Source of the DNA: Diploscapter coronatus
Lineage: Eukaryota > Nematoda > Chromadorea > Rhabditida > Rhabditidae
Assembly (NCBI GenBank): GCA_964036155.1
Contig: OZ038422.1
Location: 14,655,201-14,719,200 of the forward strand
Reading direction: 5' to 3'
Length of the DNA: 64,000 nt
Part shown: piece by piece, positions 30,501 through 42,699 of the stretch
How the letters are laid out: each line of letters begins with the position of its first letter
How positions within the stretch are numbered: the first letter of the stretch is position 1
The notes under the pieces: model-generated
Told to the model about the DNA's origin: nothing
Database searches by the model: none
What the model saw: the letters and a program-made list of their open reading frames with translations, nothing else
Program-made: the position numbers and the translations under genes

Positions 30501-33500
30501 TTAACCGTTCCTCCCTCTAGAGTTCCCCAGAACAAGTGCAAAATGGATGGATAGTGTAGTGGATATGAAGCGTATCAAATTGAACAAGTTGAACAGCGTC
30601 AAATTGATCTAGAAGTGAAATAGAGAACGCTCCAGAAGAGACTTAGACAAATTATTAGAATCTAAAATTGCTGCGAAGAAGGATTCGTAATTTGTACGCC
30701 TACTTGTCGCGACTTACTTACCTAAGTGGGATATAGCGCGAATTTTTTGGAACTTATAGGAAAGTTAGGTTAGAGAGAAGGATTTTTAAGAATTCGAAGA
30801 AAGAGTTAGGCTAGAGAGCAGGAATTTTTTAGAGGATGAAGAAAATGACGGTCATCGCTACTCAATTATGGAACGCTAAAATGCTTCTTGTAGAGACTTT
30901 TTCGCCTCTATCCGCCACTTTAGTGCGATGAACGTTGTTGAACAAGTCATTTTCAAGTAGAAAATCATTCAGTTGTTCATATTTGGACTGGTTTATGTAG
31001 CATTAGGAGAGGGAAATGGATATGATTTATCGAAGTGAAAGGATAATTGGCTGAGCTCAGAGAACGAATTTTTGCACTTTTTAGGTAATTTATGCTTCTA
31101 TCACTCAGCGATCCATGATAATCTTGGTTATGAACGGTTGGGTTTTGAAACCGATTTGGGAAGTGGATGCATCGATCAACTTATTGGTTCATTATGAGTT
31201 CGACTTGAAAGTTTATAAATATTGGCGATGAGTTTTAGGCAAATGTTTGGCTAAGCATATCTAACATCGTTCAATTGTTCTGGTAAATCAGGAGATTCAA
31301 TAATCTAAAAATGTAACTAATCAAATTATCATATATTATCACGTCCCCCAATTTTCCCATCGAATAGATAAGCAAATTTGCACGCGCAATCACCATAAAA
31401 CTGATGCTTTGATTGAGGTGGAACTGGTTAGAGACAGGGCTGCCAAAGGAGCAAAACAATCGTTGAAAAATTGACAGAAAAAATGAAAACGAACGCCAAA
31501 CATGAGAATGACAATTATATTGACACTTGCATTAATAAAATAGTGATAATTCAAGCGTAGAACAATTTATACTATGCTATTTAGCTAAATATCATTATAT
31601 CTAATTTATAGTTAGAATAATATAATTTGTACGCATTTTAAGATAGTTTTTCGCAGATGTAAAATATAACACTTGATTTTTATAGTTATGAAATCCGGTT
31701 GAAAACCTTTGATTATAGAAATTTTGGATCCCCAGTTTTCGATTATTTTGATGCATATACAAAAATGACGGCAAATATCTCAATACAAAATGCGAAATGC
31801 ATTTCGTAAAAACAGTGAATTTTCACGGTCATTGGCGAATTTTTGCCGGTCTATTTTGAATGATTTTGTTTTCGACGCTGTTTCAAAATACATATTTCAA
31901 ATGAAAAGTAGTAGTCGAAAATTTGTTTTGAACGTGCACGGGCCGGGAAAATTTTTAGTCGAAATTAAAAACTCGTGTTTTGACTTTGTCATGACGCGTT
32001 TTACGCATTCTCGCCTGAAAAACGAAAACTATCCCAAAATCAGCCAGAACAGAATTGTTTTGACCGATTGCGCGACTAAAATGTTTTCAGGAACGTTTTC
32101 GTCAGACTCGAAATAATCGGCAAAATATAAAATTTTTCGTAATTTTCATAAAATCCGTACCATAAAAGCAATGTTTGCACGTTTCAAAATAAGCTGGATT
32201 ATTCAGTATTCAATTTTTGACAGTTCGACACCTTCTTTTCGTACAATAAGAAAAATTATTCAAATTACGTAAACTAAATAGCTTCTCTTGATGAAAAGGC
32301 GGTGCATAGCAATAAGTTTTTTTTTTTTTTTTTTAATATCTCAAAAATTGAAAATTGCCATAAGCATAAAAGCAGTATATTTTGGACTTGTATTCTAAAA
32401 TTTACGGTAGTTAGTTGTTTTGAGTTGTCCACTTTCTTTCGGTTATTTCGCGTGCTCAAAGATTCTTTATTTGTCTACCGTCGGGTGGCCGTCGCAAAAA
32501 CTACACGCAATACGTAAGCGGAGTGCTCGAAAAAGCAAGAAAGCAGGAAAAGGCAGGCAGAACCTGAATTGACGCAACTACGTCAGAATGGCTCGCAAGC
32601 TATTCCTAGAAAATTGAAAATATAACGGGGAAAAGAAGTGCGCAACTTGAAAAACCAGGAGCATGAAGTGAAAGTATTCCAGAAAGTTGAAAGACTAAAC
32701 TACGATGGAATATTTATCTTACGAAGAGAATTGCTCGATTAACTTTAGTCATTTTATGCGTGTGATGTAAAATCTTGAATCATATATTATATCGATATAG
32801 TATAATATTTTCTTGAAAACGTTTTGTTTATTGCGCAATACTCTGCATTCTGTTGACACTTCATCAATCACCATCCGGAAAACCCGAAAACCGGCTGTGC
32901 TCGCGTTTTGCACAACAACTCTGATTTTTGCCGTATTGTTTAGTATTTGATGTGGGAGAAACTCTGCCGCAGGCAATCTCTGCTTTGTTTGCAACTAGAG
33001 CTCCCGCTCGCAACCACTCCATGAAATGCCTGTGACAGTATGCAAACGGCAAAGACCGGTGAAAGTTGAAATTGGTTAGAGACCATGAAATTTTGAAGTT
33101 AAAATTTTAATTTCATTTAATTTAGTATCTCATGGGCTTTATTAGGTAGCAATGAGTTATTCGGTTAGAATTGAGAAATTCAACTTCGACTATGGTCATA
33201 TCTTTGGATTTGCAGTGGGAAATTCACGGCTGATTTTTAAGATTCAAAGGAAACATCGTTTCAAAAACCATAGAGTACAGTAATTTGATCGACTCTAGAG
33301 TAAACTTTCCCCCCGATTTCTTCATTCTTCCGGAGATGCCTTCCGGCGCAAAACCCGTTTTTCCGTGAAAAGTTTGAGATTTTGTTTGACTGCTCTGCGT
33401 TACGTCACGCTGAAGAGTAGAGGGGAGATGCTCGAGGATACGCACAAACAATATAACTAGATCAAACAGGAAGGGAAGGAGGAGAATGATGAATAACAGA

Positions 33501-36500
33501 TCAGCAGTAGATTGGAGAAAAAATGACTTGGCATGATGCAAATTTTGCATACTACTAATTGCCTCAAGAAGGTTCATACTCATCCCAGTTATACAACATC
33601 TAATCGTTTTGGACTGATGGTTTCTAAACTCCCGAAACATAAGCCAGGAACTTTCCTTCTAACAAGTTCACTAATAGATAATTTCAAATAGAAAGGCTGC
33701 ACTCCATATCAGTGAATAGTTTCGAATTTTACAATGATTTTTTTTCTAGAATTTTGAAGCTTTTTTTCCAAAATCCCCTAAAATTTATATTTCCTTCTCC
33801 AGTTTCTCAGCGGGTTCGAGTCAACACGAACACACCCACTTTCTATCAAAGCTGACTGATTTTCGGAACTCTTTCCAGACCCAGAATCGAGGGAAAGCAG
33901 GCAGAAGTGCTAGAAATCCCCAGTCCACCCCCTCAAGGCAAACTGTCGGATCATGAATCATTCGGAAATGGAGGAATGAAAGAACAGTTTGGAACCTAAA
34001 CGCAACGAAAGAGTGAATGAATAAGCATGGTTTGGCAATGCTTACGAAACCAAATTGGATTTTTGAAATTGGCAAAATTGTCTGATAATTTGAAAAGTTT
34101 CGCAACGAGGATTCTACTACAATAGATTTATGAGATTTATCACAAGTTGAGACATGTTTTGAAATGCACATAAGGATAATGTAAAAATATTAAAGTTATT
34201 ATAAACAGCAAAAAGAAAACTGAATGCAGTCTGGTTATTGTTCGAAATTTCGAGAAATTTACGAAAAGAGCTTCTGATGCATATCTCAAAAACATTTTCT
34301 CAATTTTTAAAACTACATGATTCTCAAATTTGATCACCCCTCCAGAATTCCTTGACCACTCTGCCTCTTCCAAACAGTCCCCAGCTTTTCCCATGCGTTG
34401 CTCGTGTCTGTCTTGCATTTTGCGGCCTGATTTTCATTCGCCAGGCGTGTTCTATTTCTCTGTAAAAATGCGTACTATTTCTCATTTTCCTCAAATTTGC
34501 CCTGACTTTCTGCGTTTTTCCTGTCTTTCTCGTCAATTTCTGATTCTTTAACCTCCAAAAATCCATAACTATTTCTTGGTTTTCGACTTCTTTTCCCATC
34601 GTTTTCTTCATACCGGTTCGCGCACGCGACTCCTCTTCTTTCTCCCTCTTTTCTGTTTGCGTTTCATAATCTCTGAGCGCAACACTGTGGGAAAAGTTAG
34701 GAGAGAGAGAGAGAACCCCTCAAGGCAAAATTGAGCAAACAGACAATGGATAGATCCAGTAATTTTACGGAGTCATTTGGTACAAACAACTCGAAAGTTA
34801 CTGTTTGTGAAGAGTTATGAAACATTTTGTGAATGAAGTAGGAAACTTCCGGAACTTAGTAAATAACCAATGAAAAAAACTTAAGAAAATACGGTAACTT
34901 CTCAATTATATTCCAAGTTTCAAAATGCAAATAAGAACGAATTATTTCCTTTTATTATGATTTTTAGAAGGGTAAACTTGAAACCAATTTTAATTTTTCT
35001 TCAAAGTTTCATGTTTTTCGTTTCAAAGTCGAGTTGTTTTGGGGTTACGATTTTTTGAAAATAATTCAAGACGCTTGCCTAACAAAAACGAATCTTTGTT
35101 GAAAAAGTCAGAAAGCCGAAGGACTACTCATAGGTAATTGGGATAGTACAAGCTACTTGGAGAAAGACCGTTCATTTTTCAGAAACCCAGAGAAACAGAA
35201 ATGCCCTTTTTGTTATCGCGTCTTTTCTCATTTCGAATCTGGGGGAGTTTTTGAAAAGAGTATAGAAACGAAGAGAACAAAGAAATAGTTCTAAACATAG
35301 AAAGATAACGAGTGATTAGGGATATTGTACTTTATTTGTGACGTATTTCAGACGTTTCTGAGATCGTCGGAAGGGAAGAAACTGGGTCTCATACGATAGA
35401 GACGACCAATTTATTGTCTGTCAGGAAATGACTTAGGAAGAAACATCCTACCGTAGCCCAGACTTTTTGATGAGATAGTTCAAAACATCGAGGTTACATT
35501 GTGGTTTGTTGAATTTCAAAAGTAACTGATCATTTTCAGTCCTAATTCGCCTGCATTATCGTTATTCATAACTTGAACGTGAAACATTTCCTCGTCCTTA
35601 ATTTTACCCGGAAGTCTCCTTCTTCTTTTTCTTCAACGCTAGCGATTTTTGACGACGATCATTTTCCTCCTTTCCTCGATTTTTCGTCGTTCTTCTGACT
35701 CCCTGACAATACGGCACCGGTTTATGTGTATATTGGTTGAGTTGAGAGCGCAAAAAGGAGAGGTAAGAAATTGGCGAAATACCGCTAGAAATTGAGAGAG
35801 AAAAAGACGCTAAATAGAGAAATAGTACAGTTTAGACGGGGAGAGACATTAACTGTAAGGAATATGATGACGGAATGACGGACGCACAGAGTGAAGACTA
35901 GTCTTGCCTCAGGCCAAGTACCCAACTTTTTCTTTTCCTCTTAAAAATCCTTACTATTTCCTTGTTTTCCAACTTTCTTCTTCCTTGACTTTTTCTGTGC
36001 TATTTCAACTTTTTCTCTAGTAATTTTTACCCATTCTAGCTGAACTGTTCCTTACCCGAAATTTTTCGAGGCCAGGTATAATTTACTCTTTTCCCCCCAC
36101 AATTTGAAACATGACATGAAAATGTAACAATTCAAAGAAATAGTAGGGCATTTTGAGAGAAATCAGAGAAAGTGGCGAATCAAAAGACTTCTGATGTAAG
36201 GCATAACTGGATCCAGGGTGTTTACGCGCTTCGCTATGCTCGTGCTGACCGAACCTATGGAAGAGGGAAGTTATGCCAGCCTGTTTCAATGGCTGCGTTT
36301 TATCATTGAAAGGGAGATGATGTTAGGTGCGTCTGGATTTTGGACTGGTCAGAACCGATATTAGAGCATTGGAACGTTTATCATACGGATGGAGAATAAT
36401 TGGTTTGGACGTGAAAAGTTGGATAAATCGGTTATATTTCGTTAAATGGGACACGAAGTGAAGATCAATAGCTTTCGATAGGGATACGGTTTTCAGGATT

Positions 36501-39500
36501 GAAAAGACATTCATTGATATGTTTTAGAAGGTTTGAAGTCGATGATGAGTTATTTCTTGGTGTTTTTACTCTTCGGCTATAAAACTATGTGGTCGATAAG
36601 TGCTTTAAATTAGGATTCAAAATTTATGATTAGAAAGGAGCTGTAAAACCCAATAGTTCTTTGAAGGAAGCCTGAAATTTTCTAACAAAATGCAAATTCG
36701 AGTTTCCCCCGGCTTAATTACCTTTGTTTCGAATTTTCCGAGTTTTTCTCAATTCTCTAAATGTGCGCGCTAAGCATTTTTTCAGCCTCATTTTTTTACC
36801 GCGGTGATCGTTTTTTTCAAATGCCCTTTTCGCCTAAAAACATCTCCATATGGCCCTTTGCTGTTTTCTCAGGTTCTTCTTCTGTTCTTCAGAAAATTCA
36901 ATGCTATTTCTCATTCATCCGCTTCTCTCACTTTGGAATAAAGAAAGTGTTCGCGCCAAAACCGTTTAAGATACGGCGCTGGTGAGAGCTGTTTTTTGAC
37001 TGGGAACGTCTGTCCGGCTTCTCTGTGCTCTATTCCTCTCCACACTATTTCCCCGCCTTTTTATGCATGAAAGAGACACGCATTTTTTACAAGGACATTT
37101 CCTGCGACTGTCACGAATCCTTAACACAATGGCAGTAAAAACGACTGGAAATTAGGAATAGAAGTATTTTGGTCGAGTGGATAAGAAAGAGAAAGATAAA
37201 ATCAACGTGCAAAATTCGGATCTAATGAGCTAGGAGATTATTGCAGCAAAATGAATGAGATCGCAATCTTGGATGCGATTAGTCGTTTTTTGAATACTCG
37301 AATACGGCCACCCCCCACCGTTTGAAACAACGTGAATAGGCCATAAAACGCGGCTAAAAAAGCGGAGAAAAAACGTCTGAGGAGGTTTGAAAAAAAGCGG
37401 AAACTGGGACATCTGGCATTGCACTTTTGATGAAAAATCTAGTAAAAATCGAAAAATTTCGACTAACCTTGGGCTGAGTGCTCTGGAAACTTCTGGCCGC
37501 TTTTTCGGCAGCTCGTTTCACCGCGCCTTCCGGGAATGGTCCATCCTCAAGACTTCCTTTTTCCTCCTAAAAAATGTTTGGTTCTTAGAGATTTGATTGT
37601 GTTTTCCTCTAGATGAGTAGAAAATAGCCCAACACAAATTTGGAGTTGTTGGCTTTGAAATAGCATATCGGGTGGAAGTGAAAAAAGATCGAATTTTACC
37701 TCGGTTTTTGGGCTGGTATTAGTCTGGGTTCGACTGGTTTCAGTGTCGTAGGCCGTTTCCTCGTCCCCCTCGTCCCCGTCGCCCTCCATGTCCAATTCGC
37801 CGTCTGATTCTTCTTTGCATTCCATCTGAAAAAAGAAAAGATTCGTATAAGTTAGGTTCTAAAATTTTCTAGAGATATATTAATTTGTGATCCAAACTTT
37901 TGCCCAACTTTTATTTACCACTTTAGTTTTCGAAAGTTTATCGAATATTCATGACCGTCAGATTTGACTTCGATTCTGGTATATTGTTATGCAGAATGAT
38001 TATGTAATTCATTTCGAATTACGGCATTTCGCCTTTTCGCTTTCACTCAAAATTTGCCGTAGCGCAATCCTCAAAACAACACCATGCCGAAGAGAAGGTA
38101 TTGTTGATCAACCGCAGCATGTTAAAATACGGCAAAATTCAGACAGAAAGTGAAGATCGAGAGTAGAAACATATTTTAATGCTGCATTATTTTTTGGGAG
38201 GGACTACTTTCGCTTCGGATGCAAAAACAATACGTAACCAAAGGCGCTTTGCATAATATTCGAATAGTCAGAAGAGAAAGTTTGACGATTTGATAAAACG
38301 ATGATTTGAAATATAGGTTTTAGAATTTTTTAAAATTTGGTATAGCTTTTCCAAATCTATTTCGATGAAAAAGGGTCATTCAAATGAAAAACTCAAGCAT
38401 TTGTAACAATCTGTTTCCTGTTGAAGTTTCCGAAACTAGATAAGAATTACTAAATTATATGCATTGTTTTGTCCGATTCATAATTTTATTTCCTACTGAT
38501 TTGAATTTAGCAAATGTTTCAGTAAATAGAAAGTTCATTTCTAGTCGTTTGGATGTTGAGACTACCGTATTCAATCTGAATGCATTTGAAAGTACAAAGG
38601 GGAGTTCGATGTTATGGTGAAACGGGGGACGAAGAAAGACTCAAAACAGTTGGCTGAAACGAAGAAAAAGTGCAACTCGCGAGAGGCAAATGGTTTTAGC
38701 GATAAAGGACATGTCAATACGGTATCTTATCAATATCGTATTGATTTTCGACATCAGACTTGTTCTAAATTTGCTGACATTAAAAATATGCAAATTCATT
38801 TTTTTTCCAGAAATTTAACGATGAAAGCAAGCCAATACAGTACTTTATCACCAACTTATCAACTTTGATATAACATTTTCTTCCTAAATTTGTGGACACC
38901 AAATTTCATGAATATTGAATCTTCTTCGTAATTTAGTGTTGTTCATCAAAAAATTTCAATCCCTTGGGAATTGTAACCCAATTATTTGTCGTCATATGTA
39001 ACGGCTTATTTGCAAGCGTAAATACATAGATCACCGACTACAGTATTTTTCTTATGAATAATTTTTCAAGCGAAAAAACTGAGAAATTAGTATCACTTTA
39101 AAATTTGTTTTTCGTAGATTTGAAGCATACTAGTCGAAGTTGAATTTCTTTCAAGATTTGGAAATATGATATCAGTCTCTAAAAATGCAACCACTAACTC
39201 CTTTCTACATCAATTTTTAAGCATATTTTTCTTCCATGTAAATTTCTTGGAACGACGCGTTCTTTTGATTTGCATTTGGTCAAACGACATTTTTCTTGTT
39301 TCTTGCATTTTGCACGAGTCATGCATGAATTCAAAGGGAGAGAAAGAACTCGGAAAACAGTACACAAAAATCAGAGAAAAGAAGGAAATGGGAGAAATAG
39401 TATGGGAAACGAAGACGACAAGGAACTCAGAAAGTCGAACTCTGAGAGTGCAAATATTCGGAAATGCTCATATGCGCATGCATGTTCCGAAAAGTTCTTA

Positions 39501-42500
39501 TCTTTCCGTTTTCTCTCCTCCTAGCTATTTTCCGATTCTTTCAAAATCACCCCCGAGGGCAGCTATTTGTATTTGAAGAGGTCAACAAAACCGATTCGCG
39601 AAAAAATTACGAAAATTTGCGAAACCATTCTCTATTTTGAAATTCAGTATTGTTCTTTCGAGGTCAAGCGAAATGTCAAAAGAAAACTCGACCTTGAAAT
39701 TTCAGTAGACCACGGAAGTTGAAAGTGGTATTTTGGTAATTTGAGAACGTAGCAACAAAAGAATTCGATGAAAATTTTAGTGTGCTATGCAAATTTGCAC
39801 GATGATTTAAATAGCAGTTTGATGTCCACATTCGAGGTCAATTCAAAATAGTTGACAGTATCTTCTACAAAACATAACGTAACCTTGAAATTTGTTCGAG
39901 GTCAGTTTAGAACGAAGATTTTCACTGCGATGCTAAATGAGCTAAAATTTCCAAGGTTACCCTGTGTTCAAAAATTGGTAAATTTTTGTTAAAACCCCTA
40001 AATTTTGTTGGTAAATTCTCGAAATCGTATGACTTTACGTGGATCGCTCTCGATTTTCCATGTCTCGCGGACGGTTTTTCGGGTTTTTCGATTTTATGCG
40101 TTTTTCATTTCGTCCTCCCTTCGGGGGCTTGATCCGTTCAGAGGAAGAAGTATCTCCCCCACTTTTCTCGCTCTCGCGCAAAAATTCACTCTTATCTCAT
40201 CTTATCTCGATATTCTTCTTCTTTTCCACTCATTATTTCCGTTCTCTCTACCCTTCCTCCCTTATCTATTTTTCTGATTCTTTTCCTCTCTCAAAAAGCG
40301 GCGTATTTTTTAGCTTTTCTTTTTTATGCATTTATGAAACGCGCTCGTCGTTCCGAAGAGAATTAGGGAAATCGTCTGAAACCGTTTCATCGCAGAAATA
40401 GGGAGGGAATTGCAGAGGGTGCAGAGAAATTAGAATAGCTATAGACAAGAGGAAATAGTGAGGGGAAGTGGAGAGCGAAGAGAGAGTACGAATGACCAGA
40501 GGCAAGGACTGAAAATGGGCATGACCAAAAAAGGCGAGAGTGAAAGCGTTTACGCGCAAAGTTCGTTGGGAAAATTGCGAACGAGATAGGGAAAAGCTGC
40601 AGAAAAAGAGAGGGTTGACCACGCGAAAAAAACAGACAATCACTGGATGAAGAGAGGGGAAATTAACGAACGAAAAATGAACATGAAAATGAAAGTACAA
40701 TAAACAGCTGATATATTCTTTCTTGAGAGAAGACCTAGGAGTTATAGCTAAAGCTGATTTGGTAACCGAAATTTTGAAACCTATCGTTTCGTCATCCTCC
40801 ATCTTCCTTGCAAAATTTTCCAAACTTCGTGCTGCTGATTACAAAGATTTGTTTTATCTGCGTTAGTTTTCTCGGTTCTTTTTCTCGTTGAAAAATAATC
40901 TTGTTCTGTTTCTCTCGTCTCCCCACAGTTACCGCGATCTCTCGCACTCTCGCGCACACGTTTCAAACCTAATTTGATGGAGTGAAATTGTCAAGGACTT
41001 CTCGTCTACAAAAAACAATTCTCGATGCCCCTCGTGACAATGTAGGAATCATACGGAAACTGAACAGACAGTCAATGATTCAAATGACCCACTTTCAAAA
41101 TTCGAAATAGAACCGTCCATGATACTGCACTGCAAATTCTGGTGTAGAAATGTAGTACCCCATTTTAGGGAAATTTTCTTGAAATATTTTTTTAAACCTA
41201 AATTACTGCATTGCATATTTGGAATGAAAATAGTGATATGGTAGGATCAATTTATCGAAACAAATGTACAGAATAGCCTATAAGAATCAAGTCTTAGAAC
41301 ATCTCAATCTATTTTCTCCCTTTCTATCCTGAAATGAGTGATTTCATAGAGTGCAACATCAAATTCAGATTCAAAATCGTCCAAAAATATCTTATGATCA
41401 GATGATCAAAAAGTTTTTAAAAAATACCGCTAGAGCCAGGAATCAAGTGGTACAGACAAGGGTACGGAAACTGGTCAGTGAATGTATGATGAATTTATGC
41501 AATAGCACGCTGATAGAGTCACTATCCTTTATCATAAAATGGAATAAGAGACGCAGAGCATTGTCCATCATGAAGCAAAACCCCTACGCAATGCGTAATT
41601 AGCATAATCGCTCTAGAGCGCGAGCAGCAAAATTCAAGAATTCGCTTTGAGTCAGATGATGGAAAAAGGAAATCGTGGAAAATCAAAAAATAATCGATGC
41701 CCCAGATTTTGGAAAAAAATAAAGTACGCGTATCAAATGCAAGAGTTATATAGCAGATTTAAATTAAATTTTTAAAATAATAAATATGAGTAGTCCAGAG
41801 CTGAGCTAAATTTGATTTGAAAAAAAAAATTTCAAGTTCAGACCTGGTGCTTAAGTTAAAGTTAGGATTAGTTCTGACCTTAGGGCTAACAGTCTTGTCC
41901 GAGTTCGAATTACAAGTTCCAACGGTGGGCGTAAAAGTATTCGACGCGGCTTCAGAAATAACGGTTTGTGGAGGAGACGCGAAAATCGAGTTGAGTCTGA
42001 AATGGAAAAAAAAAATATTTTCTAAGGTATGATTAAAAGTGAACGCTTTTTTAAAATAAATATTAAGTGAGATATTGTATATTTGGAATTGAGTTCCTTT
42101 ACTCAAAAATAAATATCATTAGCTCCAAAAGTGGCTTACTTCAAATCAATTGGCAAAAATGTCTCAAAAATTTGCTAAGCAAAACATAAAATTCCTTTTG
42201 ATAGTTGTTTAGCATTATTGTCAGGATATTAAAAATATGCAGTATTGTCATTGACCGATAGCTTGAGACGAAATAAATGATGCACAAGTTCGAATATGGT
42301 AAAGTGCGTACCGCGTATGTACAAATAGTCGTCTGACTTTTCTTCTGAATATGATGCAATAGCGTAAAGTGTGCTGCAAATAACGCGCGAACTCCCGCGC
42401 ATAGAAATTATAATGTTTCATCTATTTCGGTTCAAGTAATCGGTCGTTTACAATACCTCTGATCAGGTAATCTTGTCGCGAGTAATTCCAATACGATGCT

Positions 42501-42699
42501 CAATTTCAAGTCGATGTCATTCAATCGGAGATTCAAACTGTTCAGCGCGGCTTTCGTGTCCGCGTCCACGAATGAGATCGTCGGTAGTTGGGCCATCGAA
42601 CGGGCAGATGGTTGGGGAAGCGAAAGAGAAAAGTTAGAATATGGGCTCGATGGAAGAGAACCAGAGCCACCACAAAACGGCCAAAATACGTTTGCCAGT
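27571..42699 (-). CDS. Putative nuclear regulator with conserved helical domain (LIN-14/BEN-type candidate), 5' end not found
   Basis: Eight exons with matching phases were assembled: 42457-42699, 41879-41996, 37700-37825, 37468-37566, 29437-29559, 29149-29300, 27892-28001 and 27571-27707. They give about 368 residues and end in TGA. The order is a Pro/Ser-rich stretch, a coiled-coil-like helix ([20 protein letters not shown]), an acidic region ([16 protein letters not shown]) and a basic Ala/Lys helix. Next comes an ordered domain of about 90 residues spanning exons 5-6, with [27 protein letters not shown] and [19 protein letters not shown]. The tail is Ala/Gly/Asn-rich and ends FKIES. The domain is helical, with basic and aromatic residues suited to DNA binding. 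My best candidate is the nematode LIN-14 family, recently described as BEN-like. This is from memory, not a search, and no lin-4 seed complement was found by eye downstream. Introns reach about 7.9 and 4.1 kb. Confidence 0.6.
29023..29093. mobile_element. 71-bp palindromic mariner-type MITE
   Basis: The element begins TATTGGGTTGTCGCATAAG and ends with its exact 19-bp reverse complement. The inner part is also nearly self-complementary, so the whole unit is one hairpin. The terminal sequence resembles mariner/Tc1 ends (GGTTGTCGCATAAGTT type), and both ends carry TA, the target of such elements. It lies 56 bp beyond the donor of exon 29149-29300 of the long-intron gene. Confidence 0.75.
29560..37467 (-). 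other. 7.9-kb intron of the LIN-14-like gene
   Basis: No exon, RNA gene or complete mobile element could be supported. The intron carries exact copies of the dispersed TACTATTTC/GAAATAGTA motif at 29814, 34473, 35819, 35952 and 36137. It also has several pyrimidine-rich or purine-rich blocks and scattered short GC-rich stretches such as CCTCAAGGCAAA (33931 and 34718). Confidence 0.5.
37826..41878 (-). other. 4.1-kb intron of the LIN-14-like gene
   Basis: No coding exon is visible. It holds one exact GAAATAGTA copy (39394). At 40140-40570 a pyrimidine-rich half (TTCTCT blocks) is followed by a purine-rich half (GAGAGA blocks, GGAAATAGTGAGG), resembling a decayed long inverted repeat. Confidence 0.45.

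Noticed and set aside
30545..30580. Stretch GGATAGTGTAGTGGATATG resembling the 5' half of a tRNA-Glu/Asp gene
   Set aside because: No anticodon arm, T-loop (GGTTCGAATCC) or acceptor pairing follows.
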